NCBI GenBank assembly: GCA_964481075.1
Contig: CAYZSD010000001.1
Location: 1-64,000, forward strand
DNA from: MWFE01 sp964481075
GTDB lineage: Bacteria > Bacteroidota > Bacteroidia > Bacteroidales > Tenuifilaceae
Direction: 5' to 3'
DNA: 64,000 nt
In this document: in pieces, positions 27,213-36,543 of the stretch
Layout: every line of letters starts with the position of its first letter
Position numbering within the stretch: position 1 is the first letter of the stretch
Program-made: the position numbers and the translations under genes
Notes under the pieces: model-generated
What the model saw: only the letters and a program-made list of their open reading frames with translations
What the model was told of the DNA's origin: nothing
Database searches by the model: none

Positions 27213-28292
27213 ATGGATGCGCTCAATACAAAGAAAATTCTTGTTTTTCGATTAAGCGCATTAGGTGATATTGCTATCTCAATTCCAGTACTTTATAAAC
27301 TAATTGAGCAGAACCCAAACATTGAAGTAACCTTTGTTTCAAGAGCCTATGCAAGCCATTTCTCGGCATTGCTGCCTAATGTTCGATTTTTTCGCTTCGA
27401 TGAATCAAGCAGGCACAAAGGGATTCTCGGGTTAATCAGGCTCTTTATCGAGCTTAAAAGCCTTGAAAAATGGGATGGAATTGTTGACCTGCATGATGTG
27501 CTTAGGACAAAAATTGTTAGATTTATTCTTTTCATTTTTGGATTCAATGTAGTTGTTATCGACAAAGGACGAAGAGAAAAGAAAAGATTAACAAGTAGAT
27601 TCCAGAAAAAATTGGTTCAGATTAAACCAACTTACCAGCGCTATGCTGAAGTATTCAGAAAATTAAATCTTAACCTAAGCGAAGAAAGTTTTGCAAAGGC
27701 AATCCCAGTTGAAGGATTTGCTTTAACTGATGAAATAATACACCTAACAGGGAAAAAAGAACACAAATGGGTTGGGATTGCCCCTTTTGCAAAGCATAAA
27801 GGGAAAAGTTATCCAATTGAATACATCAGGCAAGTTGTTGAGCATTTGGCAGAGATTAACAATACAAAGATTTTTCTTTTTGGTGGTGCAGGGTGTGAGG
27901 CCGAGATTTTAGATAGCATATCACAAAGTTATTCAAATGTTACTAACCTGGCTGGTTTGACAAGCCTAGATAAGGAGCTTATCGTGATGGCAAATTTAAA
28001 CGTAATGATTTCAATGGATTCGGCAAATATGCACCTCGCTTCGCTGGTAGGAGTTCCTGTTATTAGTGTATGGGGTGCTACCCACCCGTATGCTGGTTTC
28101 TACGGATGGAATCAAAATTACTTGAATGCCATACAGCTAGATCTTGACTGCAGACCTTGTTCAGTTTATGGAAATAAACCTTGTTTCCGCAAAGATTATG
28201 CCTGCTTACATCGAATTCAGCCTCACGATATTGTTGTAAGGGTTATTGATTTGCTTGGTGCAAGCAGCTTGGTTAAAAAAGAGAAATCTTGA
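27213..28292 (+). CDS. Glycosyltransferase family 9 (heptosyltransferase-like)
   Basis: A 359-residue cytoplasmic-face glycosyltransferase of the GT-B fold, related to ADP-heptose:LPS heptosyltransferases. The N-terminal domain begins KILVFRLSALGDIAISIPVL, the family's hallmark (RxxxxGD). The C-terminal domain has the nucleotide-sugar motifs GIAPFAKHKGK, FGGAGCEAE and MISMDSANMHLASLVGVPV with VWGATHPYAG. The ATG at 27213 leaves 1 nt after the DUF4254 stop; an ATG at 27198 overlapping that gene would add five residues and is also possible. It probably adds a sugar to the LPS core or another envelope glycan. Confidence 0.88.
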   Translation: MDALNTKKILVFRLSALGDIAISIPVLYKLIEQNPNIEVTFVSRAYASHFSALLPNVRFFRFDESSRHKGILGLIRLFIELKSLEKWDGIVDLHDVLRTKIVRFILFIFGFNVVVIDKGRREKKRLTSRFQKKLVQIKPTYQRYAEVFRKLNLNLSEESFAKAIPVEGFALTDEIIHLTGKKEHKWVGIAPFAKHKGKSYPIEYIRQVVEHLAEINNTKIFLFGGAGCEAEILDSISQSYSNVTNLAGLTSLDKELIVMANLNVMISMDSANMHLASLVGVPVISVWGATHPYAGFYGWNQNYLNAIQLDLDCRPCSVYGNKPCFRKDYACLHRIQPHDIVVRVIDLLGASSLVKKEKS

Positions 28293-28445
28293 TATTATTT
28301 CTTTGTGTTTATGACATGAAGTTACAAGAATTGAAGTATAAATTAGCGATTTTGAAAAAATGAATAGTAAAAAGAAATATTTATTCAACTTTTTATGTAA
28401 ATTTATGGTTTAATTAACATACCCTTATTCTTAAACCTTTAGGCG

Positions 28446-29276
28446 ATGGAAGATAAAAAATACAAGCTGGTTGTCCCCTGGGATTTCAGCCAGGTATCGG
28501 AGAATGCTCTAAAGTATGCTGTAAAAATTGGTTCACTAGCACACCAGTATAGCATCGACCTTATAAATGTGGTTGAAGCTAGTGGCTTGTTCTCAAAAGG
28601 TAAGCTTAGCGAAAAGGAAGCATGTGACAAGCTTAAGGAAGATACTGCTCGTATTAAGAATACCTATGGGGTTGATGTTAAGCCTGTAGTTCAGGTAGGT
28701 AGCATCTTTAATGCTATTAGCGAGTATGCCTTCGACATCGAAGCAGATCTAGTAGTTATGGGTACTCATGGTATCAAAGGAGTACAGAAGCTCACTGGAA
28801 GTTGGGCGCTAAAAGTTATTGCTGGTTCAAATGTACCTTTTCTAGTGATTCAGGATGAACCAAAACATGAAAAGTTCTTCGAGAATGTAGTTCTTCCCAT
28901 TGATTTTAGGTTGAACGAAAAGGAACGCCTTCGCTGGGCCATTAAAATAGCAAAGGATTATGGATCGTGCATTCATATCATTATCCCCCATGCAAGCGAT
29001 AGCGGAATTCAGAAAAAAGTAAACTATAACTTAGCTTTCGCAAAAAAACATCTCGATGGCTACGAAATTAAGTACGAAGTTCATAGTGCCGGTAAAAGCG
29101 GACACTTCTCCGATGAAATTATTAAACTGGCAGTAGATATTGAGGCCGATCTTATTCTTATAATGACTACACCAAACCTCGATTTTACCGACTACATGTT
29201 TGGTGCTCAAGAGCAATATGTTATTGCAAACAATGCAAGAATTGCTGTGATGTGTATAAACGCAGCAATGGTATAA
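28446..29276 (+). CDS. Universal stress protein with two UspA domains
   Basis: A 276-residue cytosolic protein with tandem Usp folds. The first domain starts KLVVPWDFSQVSENALKYAV and ends with DLVVMGTHGIKG plus GSWALKVIAGSNVPFLVI. The second begins NVVLPIDFRLNEKERLRWAI and ends DLILIMTTPNLDF and NARIAVMCI. The first domain keeps an ATP-binding-like GxHGxKG...GS(W/x) signature; the second has lost it. Double-domain Usps are common in Bacteroidota and respond to starvation or membrane stress. It stands alone and converges with rsgA. Confidence 0.85.
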   Translation: MEDKKYKLVVPWDFSQVSENALKYAVKIGSLAHQYSIDLINVVEASGLFSKGKLSEKEACDKLKEDTARIKNTYGVDVKPVVQVGSIFNAISEYAFDIEADLVVMGTHGIKGVQKLTGSWALKVIAGSNVPFLVIQDEPKHEKFFENVVLPIDFRLNEKERLRWAIKIAKDYGSCIHIIIPHASDSGIQKKVNYNLAFAKKHLDGYEIKYEVHSAGKSGHFSDEIIKLAVDIEADLILIMTTPNLDFTDYMFGAQEQYVIANNARIAVMCINAAMV

Positions 29277-29300
29277 ACGAAAAAGATATTGAAAACATGA

Positions 29301-29331
29301 GACGAGACTAAGTTCTATACTTAGTCTCGTC
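29301..29331. terminator. Hairpin between convergent usp and rsgA
   Basis: A perfect 12-bp inverted repeat (GACGAGACTAAG at 29301-29312, CTTAGTCTCGTC at 29320-29331) with a 7-nt loop. It overlaps the last codons of rsgA and follows the stress-protein stop by 24 nt. No long T-run on either side, so it may act as a bidirectional or weak terminator or as a mRNA 3'-end stabiliser. Confidence 0.55.
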
Positions 29332-30231
29332 GTCGTTTAGGATGCTTAGGTAGCTATAGTATCTCGAAGGATTAATCGTACCATTATCAATGCCCTCCTT
29401 AACGGCACAACCAGGTTCATTACGATGTGTGCAGTTGTTGTACTGGCAATTTGAGGAGACTTTAAAAATCTCGGGGAAAAAATGGTACATTTCGTGTTTA
29501 TCCATATCAACCAAACCAAAACCCTTAATACCAGGTGTGTCAATAATAAATCCCCCAAATGACAGAGGGAACATTTCACTAAAGGTTGTAGTATGCTTTC
29601 CAGTTAGATGGTAGTGTGAAATGTCGGCGGTTTTGAGGTTAAGGTTGGGCTCAAGCATGTTTATTAATGTAGTTTTTCCTACCCCCGAATTTCCTGATAT
29701 GAGGGTAATTCTGTTTTCAAGAATGTTTTTGAGCTCTGGCAACCCTTCGCCTGTTTTACCAGAAACCTTTACACAAGGATAAATTGGTTGATATATTGAA
29801 AGATAGTAGTCGAGCTTTTCGCTAAATGCCCCATCGTACAGATCTATCTTGTTGAATACCAACGAAGGGGGAATCTGATAGGCTTCGGCTGTGGCAAGGT
29901 AACGGTCGATAAACTCAAACTTTGTTTCAGGGAAATCAATCGTAACAACAAGGATTGCCAGGTCGATGTTTGCAGCAATAATATGGGCTTCTCGTGACAA
30001 GTTTGATGACCTTCGGATGATGTAGTTTTTTCTGGGATAAACAAAGCCAATTGAGCCTGTTTCCCCCTGATTTTCGGTGTCAAAATCTACAAAATCGCCA
30101 ACAGTTATCGGATTGGTTGTACGAGAGCTGTTTAGTCTAAGTTTACCTCTAATCTTGCACTTTACCCTCCTACCCGCATCATCAATAACGGTGTACCAAC
30201 TTCCTGTTGACTTTAGAACTCTTCCCTGCAT
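29308..30231 (-). CDS. rsgA: Ribosome biogenesis GTPase RsgA
   Basis: A 307-residue circularly permuted GTPase that proofreads 30S subunit maturation. An N-terminal OB-fold (GRVLKSTGSWYTVIDD) is followed by the permuted G motifs in the order G4 (FNKIDLY, about 120), G1 (SGNSGVGKTTLINML, about 177) and G3 (DTPGIKGFGL, about 230), then a C-terminal zinc-binding segment with Cys/His ligands (CQYNNCTHRNEPGC). Standard length. It follows the YitT gene by 9 bp, so probably belongs to the same minus-strand transcript. Confidence 0.95.
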   Translation of the reverse strand: MQGRVLKSTGSWYTVIDDAGRRVKCKIRGKLRLNSSRTTNPITVGDFVDFDTENQGETGSIGFVYPRKNYIIRRSSNLSREAHIIAANIDLAILVVTIDFPETKFEFIDRYLATAEAYQIPPSLVFNKIDLYDGAFSEKLDYYLSIYQPIYPCVKVSGKTGEGLPELKNILENRITLISGNSGVGKTTLINMLEPNLNLKTADISHYHLTGKHTTTFSEMFPLSFGGFIIDTPGIKGFGLVDMDKHEMYHFFPEIFKVSSNCQYNNCTHRNEPGCAVKEGIDNGTINPSRYYSYLSILNDDETKYRT

Positions 30232-30240
30232 TTAAAAAAT

Positions 30241-31155
30241 CTATAGTTTTTCTTCCTTTAAGGGTTTGAACCCATTCCCAAGTATTTCGTTTGCATCAAT
30301 CACTGTGATGAATGCCAATGGATCGATTTCTTCAATAAAGTCGCGCAGCATGTGCACTTCCCTTCTGCTAACATTGGTGAAAATAATCTTCTTTTCCTGC
30401 CCTTTATACATTCCAACACCATTAATTAGCGTTCCGCTTCGGTCAATGTCGAAGATAAGTTTTTCACGAATTTGTTCATACTTGTCAGATACGATGAAGA
30501 GGGTTTTATCGTAGCTTACACCCTGAATAGTTAAGTCTATCACCTTACCTGTAATGTAAATTACTATCCATGAGTATAAAGGTATTTCCCAGTCCTTAAA
30601 GGCAGCTAAGGCTAATAGAACAATAGCAGAGTCAACATAAATCATGAGTTGACCAAGGGGAAGGCGGGTATATTTTGCAATTATCATTGCAATGATATCA
30701 GATCCACCGCTGGTAGCTTTTGACTTGAAGATTAACCCAAGCCCAAAGCCAATAAGTACTCCGCCATAAATTGATGAAAGTAGCATGTTTTCAACTAATG
30801 GCTCGTATCCAAACAGGTAGTGTTGAGCATCGATAAAAATTGAAGTTAAAATAAACCCAATAACCGTTTTGACGCCAAAACGTGGCCCAAGTAGCTTAAT
30901 CCCGATTATTGTTAGAGGGATATTTAGTACTAAACCAATAGCACCAATAGGTAAACCCTCGGGGGCCCAATCGAACATTCCTCTTGTGAGATGGTGAATG
31001 ATAATACCTATACCATACACGCCGCCAGGGGCTATTCGATGAGGGTCAACAAAAAGCACAAATCCTGACGCAAGGATGAATGAACCAAGGATAATGAGGC
31101 TCCATGCTTTAAACCACTGTTTTGTAAACAGTTTTTCTTTTGATACGTAGGTCAT
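30241..31155 (-). CDS. YitT family membrane protein (DUF161/DUF2179)
   Basis: A 304-residue inner-membrane protein with about six helices, beginning with the first at residues 18-38. It has the family-typical HRIAPGGVYGIGIIIHH and FKSKATSGGSDIIAMI segments, and ends with a soluble DUF2179 domain (KKIIFTNVSRREVHMLRDFI). YitT-like proteins are widespread and poorly characterised; transport has been suggested. It lies between the polyprenyl synthase and rsgA genes, with 45 bp and 9 bp spacing. Confidence 0.88.
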   Translation of the reverse strand: MTYVSKEKLFTKQWFKAWSLIILGSFILASGFVLFVDPHRIAPGGVYGIGIIIHHLTRGMFDWAPEGLPIGAIGLVLNIPLTIIGIKLLGPRFGVKTVIGFILTSIFIDAQHYLFGYEPLVENMLLSSIYGGVLIGFGLGLIFKSKATSGGSDIIAMIIAKYTRLPLGQLMIYVDSAIVLLALAAFKDWEIPLYSWIVIYITGKVIDLTIQGVSYDKTLFIVSDKYEQIREKLIFDIDRSGTLINGVGMYKGQEKKIIFTNVSRREVHMLRDFIEEIDPLAFITVIDANEILGNGFKPLKEEKL

Positions 31156-31200
31156 AATTCAAAAAAGTTTACGTAATAAAATCGAATTCAATAGGTTTTA

Positions 31201-32172
31201 TTAGTGTTGTCTTTGCATTATCTTGTCGGCAAGACACACAAGTACGCTCTTCTTTTCAGGTTTAACATTCAGCTTTTCAATCGATGCCATGGCGTTTTGA
31301 TAGTAATGCTGAATAGTTTTTTCGGTAATTTCTTTAACCCCGAGCTCATCGAAAATCTGTCTTACCTCGGTGATCTTTTTTAGTGAGTCTATGTTTTCTA
31401 CTTTGTAGTATCCATTTAGCAAATCGAGCGATTTACCCTTTGCCAGCGAGAAGGCTTTTTGTGAGAGGAAGGTTTTCTTGTTTGCAACAATATCGCCACC
31501 AATTTTTTTGCCGAAAGCTGTGTCGCCGTAAACATCAAGCAAATCGTCTTGAAGTTGAAAAGCTAAGCCCAGGTATCGACCAAATTCGCCCAAATGTAAC
31601 TCGTCAGAAACGCTTGCTCCACCAATGATAGCACCAATTTGAAGAGCTCCTTTGATAAGAACCGATGTTTTAAGTTCTATCATTGTAAGGTACTCTTCTT
31701 GTGTTATATACGGCGATGTCTCGAAGTCCATGTCCATCTGCTGACCATTGCAAACATCCAAAGCAATAGAATTGAAAACCGTAAGTACCTTATCGATGAA
31801 AACCTTATCAGTTTTAGCTAGAAGTTGATAGGCCATGATATTCATTGCATCACCGGAAAGAATTGCTATGCTTTGTCCCCACTTAGCATATACCGTTGGT
31901 TGATTTCGACGAAGAGGTGCGTTATCCATGATATCGTCATGAATAAGGGTGAAGTTATGAAAGAGTTCAATGGCTAAAGCAGGAAAAATTGCCTTGTCAA
32001 CAGATTCAGAATAAATATTACAAGCAATCAAAACCATTGTAGGTCTAATCCTTTTCCCTCCTGAAGCTAAGGTGTACCGAATAGGATCATAAAGATGTTT
32101 TGGCTCTTGGGGAATGGTAAGGTTAAGGATTCCTTTATCTATAATTTCATTCAGCTGATCAATGCTATACAT
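31201..32172 (-). CDS. Polyprenyl diphosphate synthase
   Basis: A 323-residue trans-isoprenyl diphosphate synthase that condenses isopentenyl diphosphate onto allylic diphosphates for quinone side chains or related lipids. Both aspartate-rich motifs are present: DDIMD (about residue 80) within FTLIHDDIMDNAPLRR, and DDLLD (about 210) within FQLQDDLLDVYGD. The GGKRIRP substrate motif is at about residue 33. A Phe five residues before the first motif may limit chain length, but product length (short versus C40) cannot be decided by eye. It follows the MMPL gene by 88 bp on the same strand. Confidence 0.88.
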   Translation of the reverse strand: MYSIDQLNEIIDKGILNLTIPQEPKHLYDPIRYTLASGGKRIRPTMVLIACNIYSESVDKAIFPALAIELFHNFTLIHDDIMDNAPLRRNQPTVYAKWGQSIAILSGDAMNIMAYQLLAKTDKVFIDKVLTVFNSIALDVCNGQQMDMDFETSPYITQEEYLTMIELKTSVLIKGALQIGAIIGGASVSDELHLGEFGRYLGLAFQLQDDLLDVYGDTAFGKKIGGDIVANKKTFLSQKAFSLAKGKSLDLLNGYYKVENIDSLKKITEVRQIFDELGVKEITEKTIQHYYQNAMASIEKLNVKPEKKSVLVCLADKIMQRQH

Positions 32173-32260
32173 GTTAGTATTAATTTATTCAAAAAACAGG
32201 GTCTTGTTGCTTTTTGTTTATTGATTATTGAAGTGAAAGATAATTTTATTGATTAGGGCA

Positions 32261-34585
32261 TTAGCATTCACATGGGTTTTCGGAATTGTCGTTCCCCTTG
32301 CCTAGCCACAGTAACACAGAAGGTAATAGAATTAGGTTACAAAAAAGAGCGATTAGAAGGGTAAGTGAAACTAGAATTCCAAGAGAAACGGTTCCCCCAA
32401 ATTTTGAAGCAATGAATATTCCAAATCCAAAAAAAAGTATTATCGAAGCGTAAACCATACTAACACCAGTTTCTCGTATAGCACAGAAAATGGCTGCTTT
32501 TATGTTATTACGAGTTCTTTTAAGCTCCTGGCGGTACTTGACAAGAAAATGTATTGAGTTATCCACCGAAATTCCGAAGGCAATGCTGAAAACAATTACC
32601 GTGCTGGGTTTTAACGATATGCCAATGAACCCCATAGCGGCTGATGTTAGAAGCAGTGGAATAAGGTTTGTTAGCACGGAAGTAAAAACCATCCATGTTT
32701 TTCTAAACATCCATGCCATAAATATTGAAATAATAGCAATTGCAGCTAAAAGACTAATAAATAGGCTTTTGACAAGGTAATCGTTACCTTTAGCTGCAAT
32801 GATACTTCCACCGGTTATATAAACTTGACGAGAGTCATCAGTAAAAATTGAGTCAATCTCGGTTCTTAGTTTACCCTTTAAATCATTTATTCTTATACTA
32901 CCAATATCGGCCACATTATATAGCACCCTTGTGATTCTGCCAGTAGAATCAACAAACCTATTAAGTAATGGGTTTCCTCCCATATTCTTTGGGAGGTATG
33001 ACATTATAAAACCCCTCTCAAAGCCAGTAGGTAATTTATACTGGGATGGATTTCCGTTATAGTACCCCTGACGAGCAAATTTTGCGGCCTCTACAACCGA
33101 CAAGGGTTTCGAAAGTTCGGTGTACTGGCCTAAAACATTTTGCAAGCGACTAATATCTCTTAAATTGTTCTCTTGAATAACTCCTCTTGGGCTCTTTGTG
33201 TCAATAATAATCTCAAGAGGCATTACTCCAGCAAAGTTCTTTTCAAAATACTTCAAATCTACATAAGCTGGATGATTCTTTGGAACATCGTCAACCATAT
33301 AGCCATTACTCACCACCCTTGAAAGACCCCAAAAGCCAAGAATAACAAGGAAACCTGTTATTACAAAAACTTCAACCCTTCGGTAGATAACAGCATTAAT
33401 TACGCTTGAAATAAGTTTTCTTAAGCGAAAGTTATCTAGATGCTGTAAGTGCCTTGGCTCGGGTGGAGCCAAATAGCTAAAAATTGCAGGAATCAGCAAT
33501 AATGATATTATGTAAACCCCCAAAATATCAATTGCAGCAACCAAACCGAACTCTTTTAAAATCTGTATGTTGGTAAAAGCAAATGTACCAAAACCAGCAG
33601 ATGTGGTAAGGTTTGTGAGGAAAGTAGCGCTACCAATCTTCTGTATAACCCTTTGTAATGCTTTTATCTTATTACCGTGGAGGCTATACTCATGGTGGTA
33701 CTTATTCAGCAAATAAACACAGTTTGTTACTCCAATTACTGTAATAAGTGGTGGTATTACTGCTGTAAGGAGAGTAATCTCAAATCCAAGAAGTGCCATT
33801 ATTCCTAAAGCCCAACTAACAGACACAGCCACCACAAGCATCGAGAATAGAACAATTCTAAAAGATTTAAAGAGCAAGTATATTAGAACGGCAGTTATTA
33901 GAACGGCAAGAATTAAGAACATAAACATCTCACTTCTAATCATTTCTCCAACCGAGATCCGAATATAAGGGAGACCCGAATACCTTAGATCGTTTCCACT
34001 TACTTCTTTGTAATCGTCACAAATTGATAGAATTCTATCCATGAAGGCAACCCTATCAACAGTACTAATAAACTCATACTTAAGGGTAACCATCATTAGG
34101 AAAATGCATGAATCCTTATTGTATAGAATATCCTGATAGAAAGGCAAAGAAAAAGCGACCTCCTTGAGTGAATCTAATGTGCTTTGATGTTTTATGGTAT
34201 CGGGAAAAATCTTTTCAAATTTAAAAACCTTTTCTTCAACATTCTTTTGGATAGCGAAAATATCAGCTATTGAAAGAACGTTTTCCACACCATCGAGCGA
34301 ACGAAGCCTTTTTTCAAGAGCCTGCCATTTCTTGAAGTTTTCAAGTTCGAAAAACGAACAGTCCCGCACCCCAATAACCATGATATTCTCCCCTTTACCA
34401 AAAAGATTGGTAACTCCACGATAGTGAACAAGCAGAGAGTCGTTGGGTGGAAGCAATGGGGTTGGACGATAGTTGAACCTTAGGGTGGTTACCATGACGA
34501 GCATAAAGATGGTAATTACTCCAATGGCAATCACAATTGTAAGCCTATTTCGTAGAATTATCCTTGCCAGTACTTGAAAAACCAT
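32261..34585 (-). CDS. MMPL/RND-family transporter
   Basis: A 774-residue protein with the duplicated RND layout: a membrane helix near the N-terminus (about 15-35), a large periplasmic loop, a block of five helices (about 215-370), a helix near 400, a second loop, and a final block of helices (about 610-765). The GVTNCVYLLNKYHHEY and FSIAFGISVDNSIHFLVKYR segments are the conserved TM4-like regions of each half; the Asp/Asn in the latter would be on the proton path. Members of this HAE3/MMPL branch move hydrophobic lipids or hopanoids across the envelope. Ends in a Cys-containing tail (NPCEC). The substrate is unknown; the downstream polyprenyl synthase hints at lipid handling. Confidence 0.88.
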   Translation of the reverse strand: MVFQVLARIILRNRLTIVIAIGVITIFMLVMVTTLRFNYRPTPLLPPNDSLLVHYRGVTNLFGKGENIMVIGVRDCSFFELENFKKWQALEKRLRSLDGVENVLSIADIFAIQKNVEEKVFKFEKIFPDTIKHQSTLDSLKEVAFSLPFYQDILYNKDSCIFLMMVTLKYEFISTVDRVAFMDRILSICDDYKEVSGNDLRYSGLPYIRISVGEMIRSEMFMFLILAVLITAVLIYLLFKSFRIVLFSMLVVAVSVSWALGIMALLGFEITLLTAVIPPLITVIGVTNCVYLLNKYHHEYSLHGNKIKALQRVIQKIGSATFLTNLTTSAGFGTFAFTNIQILKEFGLVAAIDILGVYIISLLLIPAIFSYLAPPEPRHLQHLDNFRLRKLISSVINAVIYRRVEVFVITGFLVILGFWGLSRVVSNGYMVDDVPKNHPAYVDLKYFEKNFAGVMPLEIIIDTKSPRGVIQENNLRDISRLQNVLGQYTELSKPLSVVEAAKFARQGYYNGNPSQYKLPTGFERGFIMSYLPKNMGGNPLLNRFVDSTGRITRVLYNVADIGSIRINDLKGKLRTEIDSIFTDDSRQVYITGGSIIAAKGNDYLVKSLFISLLAAIAIISIFMAWMFRKTWMVFTSVLTNLIPLLLTSAAMGFIGISLKPSTVIVFSIAFGISVDNSIHFLVKYRQELKRTRNNIKAAIFCAIRETGVSMVYASIILFFGFGIFIASKFGGTVSLGILVSLTLLIALFCNLILLPSVLLWLGKGNDNSENPCEC

Positions 34586-34611
34586 AAAGATTCAACCAAG
34601 AAATTTGAGTA

Positions 34612-34619
34612 CAAATGTA
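34612..34619 (-). promoter_or_regulatory. Candidate -7 element for the MMPL gene run
   Basis: The minus strand reads TACATTTG (TAnnTTTG), 27 nt upstream of the MMPL ATG at 34585. It may drive the whole MMPL-polyprenyl synthase-YitT-rsgA run. Confidence 0.45.
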
Positions 34620-34761
34620 GTTAAAAAGCATATAATGTTAAACATTAGTTAGATTTTATTATTAAAGGCAACACTAAAGCCAGCTCTCGATACATTAAGA
34701 AATCGTTAAAAATTAGCTTTAAAATAACATTGACATTAAAGAAAGAAAGGTCTGAAAAGAG

Positions 34762-34769
34762 TAATTTTG
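34762..34769 (+). promoter_or_regulatory. Candidate -7 element for the Na/Pi cotransporter
   Basis: TAATTTTG matches TAnnTTTG and lies 22 nt upstream of the ATG at 34792. Confidence 0.45.
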
Positions 34770-34791
34770 TATTCTTTTAATCTTATGTAAA

Positions 34792-36504
34792 ATGAACTAC
34801 GGGATAATTCAATTCTTAACCCTGGTAGGCTCTCTTGGACTGTTCCTCTTTGGCATGAAAATGCTTAGCGAGTCGCTCCAGAAGGTTGCAGGCGACAGGA
34901 TGCGCACAATCCTTGCTGCAATGACCTCAAATCGTTTCAAGGGGATTTTAACAGGCCTTTTAGTGACAACTGTTGTTCAATCGAGCTCGGCTACAACGGT
35001 GATGATTGTTAGCTTTGTAAATGCTGGACTCCTTTCTTTAGCCCAGTCTATAGGCGTAATAATGGGAGCAAACATTGGAACAACCGTTACCGCCTGGATG
35101 ATATCTTTGCTAGGGTTTAAATTCTCAATTAGCGCAATATCACTCCCTTTGATTGGAATAGGTTTTCCACTAGTTTTCAGCAATAACGACAGTAGAAGAT
35201 CTTTAGGTGAGCTTATTCTTGGTTTTGCTATACTATTTTTAGGGCTCGACTTTCTAAAGAACTCTGTTCCTAATATTAGTCAACACCCCGAAATTTTAGA
35301 GTTTCTGTCAAACTATACAGGACATGGCCTTTTTTCGACACTCCTTTTTGTCGCCATCGGTACCATTCTTACGGTGGTTATCCAATCATCGAGTGCTACA
35401 ATGGCACTTACATTGGTAATGTGTAACAATGGATGGATTAGCTTTGAATTGGCCGCAGCAATGGTGCTTGGCGAAAATATTGGAACAACAATTACTGCAA
35501 ATATTGCAGCCTTAATTGCAAACGTTTCAGCCAAAAGAGCCGCCCGGGCGCACCTAATATTTAATGTATTTGGAGTTATTTGGATGCTTTTTGTATTCAA
35601 GCATTTTCTGGTGATTATCGCCAACGTTGTTACAGATATGGGGGGTAATTCACCCTTCGAGAATCCCGAGAGCGTTCCCATTGCTTTATCGCTATTCCAC
35701 TCAGCATTTAATGTTTTCAACACCTTTGCTTTGGTGATGTTCACTCCCTTTATTGTAAAGATAGTAACAAAACTAGTAAAAAGTAAGGAGGGTGAAGACG
35801 AGGAGTTTAGGTTGAAGCATATAGGTGTTGGGCTTATGTCAACGGCAGAACTCTCTCTCCTTCAGGCACGAAAAGAAATATTAAACTATTCAAAGAGAAC
35901 CTATCGGATGTATGGCATTTTCAATGAGCTATTTACCCAAACTAACGAAAAGAAGTTTAAGGTAATCTATGAACGAATAGAAAAATACGAGGATATTAGC
36001 GATAGAACTGAAGTTGAGATTGCTACTTACTTAAGCAAAGTATCAACCTATGGGCTGAGCGAAGAAAGTTCCAAAAGATTACAAGCAATGTTTCAAATTA
36101 TTAATGACATTGAGAGCGTTTCGGATAGCATACATAATCTTGCAAAAATACTTCGTAGAAAGCGTAAGGCAAATATTTGGTTCAACCAGGATTTAAGGGA
36201 TAACCTAAATACTATGTTCGACCTAGTTGATGCTGCTTTCAACATAATGCTCCAAAATCTGGAAGCAGGTTATTCCAATATCAACCTTGGGCCTGCGTAT
36301 GAAGCAGAGGAAAAGATAAACCAGTTCAGAAACAAGTTAAGGAAGGAGCACCTTAAGAACGTAGAAATTGAAAAGTACAAGTATCAAGCAGGTGTGATTT
36401 ACCACGACCTATTTGCTGAGGCAGAAAAGTTAGGCGACTACATCATTAATGTTTCTGAAGATATTGCTGAGATAGCAAAGCCAATGAAAAAGGTTTTACC
36501 CTGA
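34792..36504 (+). CDS. Na/Pi cotransporter with PhoU-like C-terminal domain
   Basis: A 570-residue inner-membrane protein of the NptA/YjbB family, which carries phosphate with sodium. Two inverted repeats each hold the QSSSAT motif (about residues 64 and 199) and a G(A/E)NIGTT(V/I)T motif (about 90 and 226). Helices occupy residues 1-325; the remaining 240 residues form an acidic, helical PhoU-like domain in the cytosol (LQAMFQIINDIESVSDSIHN). PhoU-fused members are often considered phosphate exporters/regulators. Single gene with its own promoter; converges with atpG. Confidence 0.92.
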   Translation: MNYGIIQFLTLVGSLGLFLFGMKMLSESLQKVAGDRMRTILAAMTSNRFKGILTGLLVTTVVQSSSATTVMIVSFVNAGLLSLAQSIGVIMGANIGTTVTAWMISLLGFKFSISAISLPLIGIGFPLVFSNNDSRRSLGELILGFAILFLGLDFLKNSVPNISQHPEILEFLSNYTGHGLFSTLLFVAIGTILTVVIQSSSATMALTLVMCNNGWISFELAAAMVLGENIGTTITANIAALIANVSAKRAARAHLIFNVFGVIWMLFVFKHFLVIIANVVTDMGGNSPFENPESVPIALSLFHSAFNVFNTFALVMFTPFIVKIVTKLVKSKEGEDEEFRLKHIGVGLMSTAELSLLQARKEILNYSKRTYRMYGIFNELFTQTNEKKFKVIYERIEKYEDISDRTEVEIATYLSKVSTYGLSEESSKRLQAMFQIINDIESVSDSIHNLAKILRRKRKANIWFNQDLRDNLNTMFDLVDAAFNIMLQNLEAGYSNINLGPAYEAEEKINQFRNKLRKEHLKNVEIEKYKYQAGVIYHDLFAEAEKLGDYIINVSEDIAEIAKPMKKVLP

Positions 36505-36543
36505 TAGAATGGTTACTTTTGGCGAAAAATAAAAATCTGGAGG

